A stretch of DNA of 24,862 bases, from positions 1-24,862 of the forward strand of contig CAZUTO010000026.1 in assembly GCA_964623085.1 (NCBI GenBank). The letters run 5' to 3'. A model generated the notes under the pieces. The model searched no databases, was not told the DNA's origin, and saw nothing but the letters and a program-made list of their open reading frames with translations. The DNA comes from CAZUTO01 sp964623085 (lineage in GTDB: Bacteria > Pseudomonadota > Gammaproteobacteria > Pseudomonadales > GM7GCV1). Numbering within the stretch: the first letter of the stretch is position 1; every line of letters begins with the position of its first letter. Below, one piece after another: positions 16,992 to 24,517 of this stretch. The position numbers and the translations under genes were made by a program.

Positions 16992-16993
16992 CC

Positions 16994-17014
16994 GCTCAGC
17001 AAAACTTGCTAAGC
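16994..17014 (+). other. Hairpin in the 5' leader of the barrel gene
   Basis: GCT-C-AGCAA, loop AAC, TTGCT-A-AGC: nine paired positions with one mismatch, beginning at the expected transcript start and ending six bases before the AGGAG ribosome site. 5'-end hairpins of this kind are known to stabilise ompA-type messages; that role here is inferred. Confidence 0.5.
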
Positions 17015-17031
17015 GTAAAAAGGAGAAACTT

Positions 17032-17586
17032 TTGAACACTTATACTAAAATTATTTTCAGCTGCTTTCTTGTCTTACTAGCCTCAATTACCCATGCCCAA
17101 AGCGTCAGCTACAACTTCGCGGAAGCTCGCTACTTAAATAGTGATGGCGGAGGCGACGGTATTGAAATCGCCGGCTCATACTTAGTTGATCCAGAATGGG
17201 TGGTAATGGGTCAATTCAGCACGCAAGAATTCGATAACGACTTCGATTTGGATATTTATGAAATTGGTGTGGGCTATTTGTTGCCTGAAATCAACGGCTA
17301 TAGCCTTCTAGCATCTGCCTCTTTTACCCACTTTAATACTGACTTTGATGATGATAACGGTGTACGACTCGCCTTTGGTGCGCGCAATATGTTCACCGAC
17401 CGAATCGAAGGTCGGGCCTCGATTAATTACGTTACTGCTGGTGGCGATAATGATCTCTTTTTTGAAGTCGGCGGGGATTACTTCTTCAACCCAAGGCTCG
17501 CTGCTGGAGCAGAAATTCAGCTAGGGTCAGAGTTAGATACAGTCAGCATAGGCGTTCGCTGGCATTATGGATATTGGAATCGCTAG
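17032..17586 (+). CDS. Small outer-membrane beta-barrel protein
   Basis: A 184-residue exported protein. The signal peptide is MNTYTKIIFSCFLVLLASITHA with cleavage expected before QSVSY. The mature part is a series of about eight to ten amphipathic strands with alternating hydrophobic residues and aromatic girdles (for example GIEIAGSYLV, IYEIGVGYLL, YSLLASASFTHF, GRASINYVTA, FFEVGGDYFF), separated by Asp/Gly-rich turns. The last strand is VSIGVRWHY. It resembles OmpA-type or OmpW-like small barrels, but the family and ligand are not identified. The frame is open from 16969, yet the TTG at 17032 is chosen: AGGAG sits 6 bp upstream and it begins the signal peptide. The stop is followed directly by a second copy of the last codons (see repeat). 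Confidence 0.75.
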   Translation: MNTYTKIIFSCFLVLLASITHAQSVSYNFAEARYLNSDGGGDGIEIAGSYLVDPEWVVMGQFSTQEFDNDFDLDIYEIGVGYLLPEINGYSLLASASFTHFNTDFDDDNGVRLAFGARNMFTDRIEGRASINYVTAGGDNDLFFEVGGDYFFNPRLAAGAEIQLGSELDTVSIGVRWHYGYWNR

Positions 17587-17604
17587 GGATACTGGAACCA
17601 CTAA
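17569..17604 (+). repeat. Tandem copy of the barrel gene's last five codons plus stop
   Basis: The barrel gene ends GYWNR-stop (17569-17586) and is followed without spacer by 18 bases (17587-17604) reading GYWNH-stop. The copies agree at 14 of 18 positions. The differences are TAT/TAC, AAT/AAC, CGC/CAC and TAG/TAA, all transitions and three at third positions. The second copy is in frame with the first. Confidence 0.8.
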
Positions 17605-17610
17605 CTCTTA

Positions 17611-17640
17611 GCTAACGGCACCAATCAACGTGCTGTTAGC
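17611..17640. terminator. Hairpin downstream of the barrel gene
   Basis: An 11-bp stem (GCTAACGGCAC with GTGCTGTTAGC, one G-U pair) and an 8-base loop lie 24 bp after the barrel gene's first stop. There is no T-run on either strand, so it may end transcription weakly or protect the 3' end of the message. Confidence 0.6.
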
Positions 17641-17648
17641 AATGTCGC

Positions 17649-17680
17649 ATGGCGCCTTTGGCTGACGTTAAAGGCGCTAT
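17649..17680. terminator. Second hairpin, between the convergent barrel gene and folK
   Basis: An 11-bp stem around a perfect GCGCCTTT/AAAGGCGC core with a 10-base loop, overlapping the folK stop codon at 17677-17679. With the preceding hairpin it forms a two-hairpin barrier between convergent genes. No strong T-run follows on either strand. Confidence 0.6.
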
Positions 17681-18192
17681 TGAATATTAGGAATTTGAGC
17701 GCGCTCAAACCCTTCTGGAGCAGCCGACCTCTCATCCCAAAACGCGATCACTCTAGTGCGCACATCTTCTTCGACCTCATTTTTTGGCGATTGCTCCATC
17801 ATCATTTCAGCCAGAGGTTGCCAGACAAAACGTCGTTCAAATATCTCTGGCCGAGGCAAAATCACACCACTATGCTCTCCCGATAGATCGCCATAAAGTA
17901 GTAGATCCAAATCCAGAGTACGCGCCCCAAGAGCGGTTTCATTTTCGCGACGCCGCCCCCCGCGACGCTCAAACTCTCTAAGCACCGCTAACAGTTCTGT
18001 CAATGTCAGTCGTGTAGAAAATTGAACAACCAAATTTAAAAAAGCATCGCCAACAAACCCCTCGGCGGGCGTGCGGAAAATCGGAGAAAGCCTTATTGCT
18101 CCGAATTTATCTCGCAGCATCTGAATCGCTCTAATAACGTGGGTATGCGCTTCAATATTGCTGCCAATCGCTAAGTAAACAGATTCAGTCAC
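17677..18192 (-). CDS. folK: 2-amino-4-hydroxy-6-hydroxymethyldihydropteridine pyrophosphokinase
   Basis: A 171-residue HPPK. Visible motifs: VYLAIGSNIEAH at the N-terminus, FRTPAEGF, AFLNLVVQF, and the magnesium/ATP site GARTLDLDLLLYG with its Asp-x-Asp (about residues 93-97). The pterin-side segment LPRPEIFERRFVWQPLAE follows. Most family members have GPRTLDLDLL; the Ala here is a mild variant. It makes the pyrophosphorylated pterin used by dihydropteroate synthase, directly after FolB in the pathway. The start is GTG overlapping the folB stop as GTGA, indicating coupled translation. Confidence 0.94.
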   Translation of the reverse strand: MTESVYLAIGSNIEAHTHVIRAIQMLRDKFGAIRLSPIFRTPAEGFVGDAFLNLVVQFSTRLTLTELLAVLREFERRGGRRRENETALGARTLDLDLLLYGDLSGEHSGVILPRPEIFERRFVWQPLAEMMMEQSPKNEVEEDVRTRVIAFWDERSAAPEGFERAQIPNIQ

Positions 18193-18551
18193 TCGCAGTC
18201 TCCTGTGCTGCGTTCAATCTGCAGGCTCACATTCTTTGCCTCTGGAACGGCTGTTGGTTTGGACACACGAAGCCGCAAGCGATCCAATGCAAATTCCTGC
18301 AAAAGAAGCTGTGCTAGGCTTTCCGCCAAGGCTTCTATCAACTCAAATTGGGTATCTGACACATAGGCTAAAACACGGTCTGACAGCGCTTTATAATCAA
18401 CTGTCTTTGCCAACTCATCGGTTGTTGCAGCCGCTTTAATATCAACAAATACTTCGATATCAAAAACTAATCGCTGGAGAATTTTCTTTTCCCAATCATA
18501 GACGCCAATACGCGCTTCTACTTCTAAGCCTTCGATAAAGATCGTATCCAT
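18189..18551 (-). CDS. folB: Dihydroneopterin aldolase
   Basis: A 120-residue FolB. Signature parts: MDTIFIEGLEVEARIGVYDWEK at the N-terminus, LVFDIEVFVDI, TVDYKALSDRVLAYV, FELIEALAESLAQLLL with the catalytic-region Glu, and LRLRVSKPTAVPEAKNVSLQIER. It converts dihydroneopterin to hydroxymethyldihydropterin and glycolaldehyde in folate synthesis. It starts one base after the tsaD stop and overlaps folK, so the three genes form a tight operon. Length is normal. Confidence 0.95.
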   Translation of the reverse strand: MDTIFIEGLEVEARIGVYDWEKKILQRLVFDIEVFVDIKAAATTDELAKTVDYKALSDRVLAYVSDTQFELIEALAESLAQLLLQEFALDRLRLRVSKPTAVPEAKNVSLQIERSTGDCE

Positions 18552-18552
18552 A

Positions 18553-19596
18553 TCAGACTACCACTCCAGATATTTCACTAAGCTCATCCAATGGAATACG
18601 TGGCTTTACGTCGATCCCTGTTGCGCGCTCGCCTTGCGCTAACCGCAATGCGCCCACGTAGGCAATCATGGCCCCATTATCAGTACAAAACTGCAAACGT
18701 GGGTAGAACAACTCGGCATTCTGTTTTGTCGTCATTTCACCCATCAGTTCACGCAATCGGGTATTCGCTGCTACACCGCCCGCAAGAACGAGGCGCTTCA
18801 TTTTCGTTTGTTCCAATGCTCTTCGACACTTAATCATCAAGGTTTGGGCTACAGCCTCCTCAAAGGCAGCGGCGATATCAGCCTGAGTTTGTTCTTCAAT
18901 CGAACCACTACTCTCATCGGTATGCTCAGCGATACAATTTCGAGTAAAGGTCTTCAACCCGCTAAAACTAAAATCCAAGCCGGGTCGATCCGTCATAGGC
19001 CGCGGGAATGTAAAACGCTGACGATCACCCTTCTCTGCTAGCTTGGAAATGGAAGGCCCACCGGGATAAGGAAGCCCTAACATCTTGGCTGACTTATCAA
19101 AGGCCTCACCCGCAGCATCGTCGAGCGATTCTCCTAACAGCTTGTAATTACCTAATCCATGCACTGCCACCAACTGCGTATGCCCACCAGATACGAGAAG
19201 TGCCACAAAGGGTACATCTGGAGCTGGCGTTTCGAGCATGGGTGCTAATAGATGCCCCTCCATATGATGGATGCCGACGACGGGAATCTCCCAGACTTCG
19301 GCCAATGTGCTGGCAATGGTCGCACCTACTAACAAAGCGCCAACTAAGCCTGGACCCTGTGTATAGGCGATACCATCGAGTTCCTCTCCCGACATGCCCT
19401 GCTCTTCGAGCATTTGGGCAATCATCGGCAATAGCTTTCTAACGTGGTCTCGAGACGCCAATTCCGGCACAACACCGCCGTATTCAGCATGCATCTCCAT
19501 TTGCGTATAGAGCTCATCTGCGACAAGGCCGGATTCGGTGTCATAGATCGCCACGCCGGTTTCATCGCAAGAGGTTTCAATGCCAAGTACACGCAT
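18553..19596 (-). CDS. tsaD: tRNA N6-threonylcarbamoyladenosine synthase catalytic subunit TsaD
   Basis: A 347-residue TsaD (Gcp/YgjD) of the ASKHA fold. It has VLGIETSCDETGVAIYD at the N-terminus, VVPELASRDHVRKLLP, YTQGPGLVGALLVG, and the metal-binding HHMEGH (His111, His115). LLVSGGHTQLV, DDAAGEAFDK and a C-terminal LAGGVAANTRLRE with TDNGAMIAY follow. It transfers threonylcarbamoyl to A37 of ANN-decoding tRNAs, together with TsaB and TsaE encoded elsewhere. It is divergent from rpsU, the classic arrangement beside the macromolecular-synthesis operon. The ATG at 19596 is the natural start; no strong ribosome site is visible. Confidence 0.97.
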   Translation of the reverse strand: MRVLGIETSCDETGVAIYDTESGLVADELYTQMEMHAEYGGVVPELASRDHVRKLLPMIAQMLEEQGMSGEELDGIAYTQGPGLVGALLVGATIASTLAEVWEIPVVGIHHMEGHLLAPMLETPAPDVPFVALLVSGGHTQLVAVHGLGNYKLLGESLDDAAGEAFDKSAKMLGLPYPGGPSISKLAEKGDRQRFTFPRPMTDRPGLDFSFSGLKTFTRNCIAEHTDESSGSIEEQTQADIAAAFEEAVAQTLMIKCRRALEQTKMKRLVLAGGVAANTRLRELMGEMTTKQNAELFYPRLQFCTDNGAMIAYVGALRLAQGERATGIDVKPRIPLDELSEISGVVV

Positions 19597-19712
19597 AAGA
19601 AAAGGGTTTCCAGAGGTTTAACTTAAAAACTTGAGCAAAGAGACAATTTCAAGGCGCTATCTAAAGCTACTCAAGCTACCATTTCAGGCTGCTATAGGAT
19701 TCTTATGATACC

Positions 19713-19730
19713 GCTGGAACAGCTGGAACA
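19713..19730. repeat. Perfect 9-bp tandem repeat in the tsaD/rpsU intergenic region
   Basis: GCTGGAACA occurs twice in tandem about 23 bp upstream of the rpsU -35. It might be a regulator site or a chance slippage product. No match to a LexA box was seen. Confidence 0.4.
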
Positions 19731-19753
19731 ATAGACACAGCATAGAAATACCT

Positions 19754-19782
19754 TTGCATCTAGAAGTAGATGTCTTTAGAAT
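19754..19782 (+). promoter_or_regulatory. Sigma-70 promoter for rpsU and the macromolecular-synthesis operon
   Basis: TTGCAT (19754-19759), 17-bp spacer, TAGAAT (19777-19782). It is placed to start transcription near 19789, giving a leader of about 70 bases before rpsU. The leader contains a short TTCGG/CCGAA inverted repeat. Confidence 0.65.
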
Positions 19783-19858
19783 ACGCGCCCTCAAATGACA
19801 GCCGTTCGGTTTTTACATAAACACGCCGAATAAACAGAATTAACGAGGTTAGGAATTA

Positions 19859-20074
19859 ATGCCGCAAGTTCGCCTTAAAGAAAATGAGCCTTTCGATGTA
19901 GCACTACGTCGGTTTAAGCGATCCTGTGAAAAAGCAGGCATCCTTTCTGAAGTAAGAAGTCGTGAAGCTTATGAAAAGCCAACTTGGAAGCGCAAGCGAA
20001 AAGCGGCAGCAGCCGTAAAGCGTAACCAGAAAAAAGTCTCTCGCGAATCGCGCAGATTTCAGCGCCTTTACTAG
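19859..20074 (+). CDS. rpsU: 30S ribosomal protein S21
   Basis: A 71-residue basic protein with MPQVRLKENEPFDVALRRFKRSCEKAG at the N-terminus (split motif), REAYEKPTWKRKRKAAAAVKR in the middle and a C-terminal RESRRFQRLY. This matches S21 in length and throughout. It binds the 30S subunit near the 3' end of 16S rRNA and helps initiation. AGGAA sits 4 bp before the ATG, with GAGG further up. It is the first gene of the rpsU-yqeY-dnaG-rpoD cluster, separated from the rest by a strong terminator, which would keep S21 output higher than primase and sigma factor. Confidence 0.97.
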   Translation: MPQVRLKENEPFDVALRRFKRSCEKAGILSEVRSREAYEKPTWKRKRKAAAAVKRNQKKVSRESRRFQRLY

Positions 20075-20116
20075 AGCCTTAAGGGCGTCATTCGACAAAA
20101 GCCCTTTATCATTCTC

Positions 20117-20143
20117 AAACGCCGGCTCTATGCCGGCGTTTTT
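20117..20143 (+). terminator. Strong Rho-independent terminator after rpsU
   Basis: A perfect 10-bp stem (AAACGCCGGC / GCCGGCGTTT) with loop TCTAT, running into a T-tract (20139-20143). It lies 43 bp after the rpsU stop and 88 bp before yqeY. As in the E. coli rpsU-dnaG gap, partial read-through would supply the downstream genes. Confidence 0.9.
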
Positions 20144-20230
20144 GTTTGAACAAAGTCTGTTTTTAGGCATTATGATCAAAGAGACAGACGAGCACTGTGA
20201 AAAAGAGAAAGCAGAAAAGAGAACCGAGAA

Positions 20231-20674
20231 ATGACAATTAAAGACCAACTCACCGAAGCAATGAAAACGGCGATGCGCGAAAAACAAAAAGAGCGCCTTG
20301 GCACCATTCGCCTCATGCTAGCCGACTTTAAGCGTATCGAAGTCGACGAGCGCATAGAGATCTCTGATGAACGTGCGCTCGTGATACTAGACAAAATGGT
20401 CAAGCAACGCCGCGACTCGGCAACACAATATGAAGATGCTAATCGCCCTGAGTTAGCAGAAAAAGAAAATTTTGAGATTGGCGTAATCCAAGAATTTCTG
20501 CCCCAACCACTCACCGAAGACGAAATAACGGCGCTTATTGAAGAAGCCGTCGCGGCAACCGGCGCTGAGGGCATGCAAGATATGGGAAAGGTCATGGGGC
20601 AACTCAAACCCAAGCTACAGGGCCGTGCAGATATGGGTGCGGTGAGCCAATTGATTAGAGACCGCTTGAGTTAA
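20231..20674 (+). CDS. yqeY: GatB/YqeY domain-containing protein
   Basis: A 147-residue YqeY protein. It has MTIKDQLTEAMKTAMREKQKERLGTIRLM at the N-terminus, MVKQRRDSATQYEDANRPELAEKENFEI centrally, and FLPQPLTEDEI, then GAEGMQDMGKVMGQLKPKL and GRADMGAVSQLIRDRL at the end. The fold matches the C-terminal tRNA-binding domain of amidotransferase GatB, but the free protein's role is not established. The position between rpsU and dnaG is standard in pseudomonads and relatives. No terminator separates it from dnaG, 78 bp downstream. Confidence 0.93.
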   Translation: MTIKDQLTEAMKTAMREKQKERLGTIRLMLADFKRIEVDERIEISDERALVILDKMVKQRRDSATQYEDANRPELAEKENFEIGVIQEFLPQPLTEDEITALIEEAVAATGAEGMQDMGKVMGQLKPKLQGRADMGAVSQLIRDRLS

Positions 20675-20752
20675 AGCAAACCCACTCGGCCCAGACCTGC
20701 TTATCCAACTATGAGAAACTTCGATTAACCTCATGAGCCATATACTGAACAG

Positions 20753-22549
20753 ATGGCAGGCTTAATCCCGCAGACTTTTATTGATGACTTAATCGACCGA
20801 TCCGATATTGTCGAGGTTATCAACGCACGAGTTAGCCTAAAAAAAACAGGCAAGAATTACAGCGCCTGCTGCCCCTTTCATAACGAAAAAACACCTTCAT
20901 TTAGCGTTAACCCGCAAAAACAATTTTATTATTGTTTTGGCTGCGGCGCCGGCGGCAATGCCGTCGGTTTTGTGATGGAGCATGACCATCTCGATTTTCG
21001 ACAGGCCATTGAATCACTCGCGCAGCAGGCTGGCATGGAGATTCCTCAAGAATCCACCCAGTCAGACCCACAATTCAAAAAACGTGCAGATATCTACTCA
21101 CAGCTAGCTACCGTAGAAAAAGCCTACCGCGCGGAGCTTAAAAGCACGTCCACCGCCATCGACTATCTCAAATCACGCGGCCTCAGTGGCACCATCGCCA
21201 GAGACTACGGCATTGGGTTTGCGCCAGATCGCTGGGACTTCCTTAGCGATAAGATTGCAAAAAGCGATGAGTCCACTCGGCTTTTAGAAGAAGGTGGCAT
21301 GCTAATTAAGCGCGAAAACAAAGACGGACATTACGACCGATTTCGAAATCGAATCATGTTTCCGATTCGAGATCAGCGCGGGCGCACTATTGCTTTCGGA
21401 GGACGTGTTCTCGGCGATGAAAAACCAAAATATCTGAACTCACCCGAAACCCCCGTTTTTCATAAGAGTCGTGAGCTTTACGGCCTTTACGAATTACTGC
21501 AGAAACGAAGTAAACCAACCTTTGCTATCGTCGTTGAAGGCTATATGGATGTGGTCGCACTCGCCCAATACGATGTTGTAAATGCGGTAGCCACTCTCGG
21601 CACGAGTATTAGTCAGGCCCATCTCGAAAAACTGTTTCGTCATGTCAGCCAGGTAGTTTTTTGTTTCGACGGTGATGAGGCCGGAAGAAAGGCCGCTTCA
21701 CGAGCACTCGATGCCTGTTTGCCCACCATGCTAGATGGTCGACAAGCCAGCTTCCTCTTCCTGCCAGAAGGTGAAGATCCAGATACTATTGTTCAAAAAT
21801 TTGGCAAGGAGGCCTTCCTCAAACAATTGGGTGAAGCCACGCCTTTATCTGACTTCTTGTTTCAACAAGCTAGCGAAGGGCTTAACCTCAACAACAACGA
21901 CCAAAAACTACTTGTAGCGCACCGGCTACAGCCGGAAATACAGAAAGTGCCGCAAGGGTTCTTACAAAAAATGCTTATCCAGCGGCTATCTGAATTTACT
22001 GGGCTACCCGCCGACCAAGTGTTCTCAGCGGCACCCCAAACACCCAAGCCGATGGAGTCACCTGTTACCGAGCCCCCTTCTTCGCAGAAAGAATATGCTG
22101 AAGAATTAGCGCCAGATAAACCAGCAGCACCCTCGCCTTTCTTGACGCGATTGCTCGGGCTCGTTTTACAGTTTCCGCAACTTTCACTGCACCCCAAACT
22201 CGAAGGGCTGGAGTTGCTAAACGAATCAGGTGTGGAGCTATTAGAGCAAATTCGGATCGTTTTGAAAGAATACCCCGAGGCGGAGTTCAACACACTACTC
22301 GGCTACTGGATGGGCTATGCGCCTGAAACAGCCGCAGAGCTAACGCGAATCTATGCGTCAACGCTGCTTTCCGACACACCAAAAGATAAGCTAGAACAAG
22401 AATTTGAAGAGGTCATTGAGCACTGGGTTAATGCCGAAAAGAAAGAACAATATCGAACGCGTCTCAACACACTGCAGGCTATTCCCTACGAGGAACTCAC
22501 AGAAAAACAACGTGACGAAACGCGAATGCTATTTGAAGCGCTGAAATAA
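20753..22549 (+). CDS. dnaG: DNA primase
   Basis: A 598-residue primase making RNA primers at the replication fork. N-terminal zinc finger: CPFHNEKTPSF and CFGCGAGGNA (Cys40, His43, Cys61, Cys64). RNA polymerase domain: FGGRVLGDEKPKYLNSPET, then the TOPRIM acidic residues Glu262 (EGYMDV) and the Asp306/Asp308 pair (FDGDEAG). A Pro-rich linker near residues 420-460 leads to the C-terminal DnaB-interaction domain (about 460-598), whose sequence is poorly conserved as usual. Length is close to E. coli DnaG (581). The ATG has no clear Shine-Dalgarno; a TATACT hexamer (20741-20746) ends six bases before it, so a leaderless internal transcript is conceivable. Confidence 0.97.
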   Translation: MAGLIPQTFIDDLIDRSDIVEVINARVSLKKTGKNYSACCPFHNEKTPSFSVNPQKQFYYCFGCGAGGNAVGFVMEHDHLDFRQAIESLAQQAGMEIPQESTQSDPQFKKRADIYSQLATVEKAYRAELKSTSTAIDYLKSRGLSGTIARDYGIGFAPDRWDFLSDKIAKSDESTRLLEEGGMLIKRENKDGHYDRFRNRIMFPIRDQRGRTIAFGGRVLGDEKPKYLNSPETPVFHKSRELYGLYELLQKRSKPTFAIVVEGYMDVVALAQYDVVNAVATLGTSISQAHLEKLFRHVSQVVFCFDGDEAGRKAASRALDACLPTMLDGRQASFLFLPEGEDPDTIVQKFGKEAFLKQLGEATPLSDFLFQQASEGLNLNNNDQKLLVAHRLQPEIQKVPQGFLQKMLIQRLSEFTGLPADQVFSAAPQTPKPMESPVTEPPSSQKEYAEELAPDKPAAPSPFLTRLLGLVLQFPQLSLHPKLEGLELLNESGVELLEQIRIVLKEYPEAEFNTLLGYWMGYAPETAAELTRIYASTLLSDTPKDKLEQEFEEVIEHWVNAEKKEQYRTRLNTLQAIPYEELTEKQRDETRMLFEALK

Positions 22550-22554
22550 TCTTA

Positions 22555-22583
22555 GGCGCTTGTAAAACAAGGCGTTTAGCGCC
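22555..22583. other. Alternative hairpins in the dnaG-rpoD gap
   Basis: Six bases after the dnaG stop, GGCGCT (22555-22560) can pair with AGCGCC (22578-22583), or CTTGT (22559-22563) can pair with ACAAG (22567-22571). The two structures compete for bases 22559-22560. No T-run follows, so a classic terminator is unlikely. Confidence 0.35.
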
Positions 22584-22628
22584 AATTAGCACAATTTTAA
22601 ATGATTAGCCCTTCACTCTACGTTAGGC

Positions 22629-22634
22629 TATAAT
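22629..22634 (+). promoter_or_regulatory. Consensus -10, internal rpoD promoter
   Basis: A perfect TATAAT lies 45 bp before the rpoD ATG, with a weak TTAGCC at 18-bp spacing as possible -35. It would give rpoD a transcript separate from rpsU-dnaG, as is known for E. coli rpoD. Confidence 0.55.
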
Positions 22635-22679
22635 TTCGCGCCTTTTTTGAAAACGCCGCAACTGCAGGAATACTCTGGT

Positions 22680-24509
22680 ATGGCTGAATCTCCACAACAA
22701 ACATCTCGCATTAAAAACCTGATCGCGCTTGGCCGTGAACAAGGCTACTTAACCTATGCCGAGGTGAACGATCACCTACCAGAAGAAATTTCAGAGCCTG
22801 ATCAGGTTGAAGACATCATTCAGATGATCAACGACATGGGCATTCGCGTCTTCGAAACCACACCAGACGCGGATCAGCTCCTCATGTTGGAGCAAGAACA
22901 AGCAGCCGATACCGATGATGTTGCTGCGGCAGAAGCAGCAGCGGCACTTGCAGCGGTTGAATCAGAAGTTCACCGAACCACTGACCCAGTACGCATGTAT
23001 ATGCGTGAAATGGGCACCGTTGAACTGCTCACCCGCGAAGGTGAAATCGAGATTGCCAAACGTATAGAAGATGGTATTCGCGAAATGCTTACCGCACTCG
23101 CATACTGGCCAGAAAACATCGATACCATATTAGAAGAGTATGCTTTAGTCACTAAAGATGAACGCCGTTTAACGGAAGTGATCTCTGGCTATCTCAATCC
23201 AGTGGAACATGTGCCATCTGCATTAGAGCAAGCAGCGCTTGCGGCTGAGCGCGCCGAAGCAGGTGAAGAAGTCGAAGAAGAAGACGAAGCACCGACAGGG
23301 CCAGACCCCGAAGATGCCAAAGAGCGATTCAAAGAGCTGAAGAAAGTCTGGACCAAAGCAAAGAAAGCGATTGCCTCAAAAGGCTATGGCAGCAAAGAAG
23401 CCAACAAAGCGATTGCCGAAGCTGCAGAAATATTCAAATACTTAAAACTCACGCCACGGGTATTTGACCCTATGATTGCCGAGGTGCGTACCACCATAGA
23501 ATGCGTCCGCGTCGAAGAACGCGAGATCATGACATTCTGTGTGCGTCGTGCAGGCATGCCGCGTGCCAAGTTCATCAAATCTTTCCCCGGCAATGAAACC
23601 AACGAGAAGTGGGTTACCGAGCTGGCCAAAGGCAAAGAAGACTGGGCGAAGAAAATCAAACTCTATGCGCACGATATTAAGCGTGCACAAAAGAAATTGA
23701 AGAAAATCGACGAAGCAACCGGATTGGATACCGCTAGCATTAAAGACGTCAATCGCAATGTCTCTTTGGGCGAAGCCAGAATGCGCCGTGCCAAAAAAGA
23801 AATGGTAGAAGCCAACCTGCGCCTGGTAATCTCGATTGCGAAGAAATATACCAACCGTGGAATGCAGTTCCTCGATCTCATTCAAGAAGGCAACATCGGC
23901 CTAATGAAAGCGGTGGACAAATTTGAATATCGTCGCGGCTATAAATTCTCGACCTATGCAACCTGGTGGATACGCCAGGCGATCACCCGATCCATCGCGG
24001 ATCAGGCTCGCACTATCCGTATTCCCGTGCATATGATCGAAACCATCAACAAACTAAACCGTATCTCCCGTCAATGTCTTCAAGAATTAGGGCGCGATCC
24101 TACGCCGGAAGAATTGTCAGAAAAAATGGAGATGCCAGAAGACAAAATTCGCAAAGTACTCAAAATTGCCAAAGAGCCGATCTCCATGGAGACACCCATT
24201 GGTGATGACGAAGATTCACATTTGGGCGACTTTATTGAAGATGGCACCATCACCTCTCCAGTGGAATCTGCCACAACGGAGAACCTGACAGAAGCCACTC
24301 GCGACGTACTTGGCAGCCTTACCGCAAGAGAAGCCAAAGTACTGCGGATGCGGTTCGGTATCGATATGAACACCGACCACACGCTGGAAGAAGTAGGCAA
24401 ACAATTTGACGTCACACGTGAGCGTATTCGTCAGATCGAAGCGAAAGCGCTGAGAAAACTGCGTCACCCTACTCGCTCAGAACACCTTCGTAGTTTTTTG
24501 GACGAATAG
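22680..24509 (+). CDS. rpoD: RNA polymerase sigma-70 factor RpoD
   Basis: A 609-residue primary sigma factor. Region 1.1: GREQGYLTYAEVNDHLPEEI. Region 1.2: DPVRMYMREMGTVELLTREGE. An acidic non-conserved region follows (about 190-235, with EEVEEEDEAP). Regions 2.1-2.4 contain NLRLVISIAKKY, DLIQEGNIGLMKAVDKFEYR and YATWWIRQAITRSIADQ. Region 3 includes HMIETINKLNR. Region 4.2 ends in HTLEEVGKQFDVTRERIRQIE and the tail RSEHLRSFLDE. The frame is open from 22647, but the ATG at 22680 (MAESPQQTSR) is preferred because the upstream codons are unlike RpoD and AGGA lies 10 bp before it. Length matches E. coli (613). A second copy of the last codons follows the stop (see pseudogene entry). Confidence 0.97.
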   Translation: MAESPQQTSRIKNLIALGREQGYLTYAEVNDHLPEEISEPDQVEDIIQMINDMGIRVFETTPDADQLLMLEQEQAADTDDVAAAEAAAALAAVESEVHRTTDPVRMYMREMGTVELLTREGEIEIAKRIEDGIREMLTALAYWPENIDTILEEYALVTKDERRLTEVISGYLNPVEHVPSALEQAALAAERAEAGEEVEEEDEAPTGPDPEDAKERFKELKKVWTKAKKAIASKGYGSKEANKAIAEAAEIFKYLKLTPRVFDPMIAEVRTTIECVRVEEREIMTFCVRRAGMPRAKFIKSFPGNETNEKWVTELAKGKEDWAKKIKLYAHDIKRAQKKLKKIDEATGLDTASIKDVNRNVSLGEARMRRAKKEMVEANLRLVISIAKKYTNRGMQFLDLIQEGNIGLMKAVDKFEYRRGYKFSTYATWWIRQAITRSIADQARTIRIPVHMIETINKLNRISRQCLQELGRDPTPEELSEKMEMPEDKIRKVLKIAKEPISMETPIGDDEDSHLGDFIEDGTITSPVESATTENLTEATRDVLGSLTAREAKVLRMRFGIDMNTDHTLEEVGKQFDVTRERIRQIEAKALRKLRHPTRSEHLRSFLDE

Positions 24510-24517
24510 AGCGTCCG

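Noticed and set aside
19597..19858. LexA-type SOS box upstream of rpsU
   Set aside because: No CTGT-N8-ACAG arrangement is present in the intergenic region.
20176..20613. 145-residue Ser-rich antisense frame over yqeY
   Set aside because: The serine-rich composition is what the reverse complement of an acidic, codon-biased gene gives; yqeY is clearly real.
22541..22572. A third gene-end duplication after dnaG
   Set aside because: Only a GCGCT-like stretch is shared and the translation is not conserved, so it falls within chance similarity.
23442..23885. 147-residue open frame antisense to rpoD
   Set aside because: It is a shadow of a highly conserved coding region, with no ribosome site and an implausible composition.
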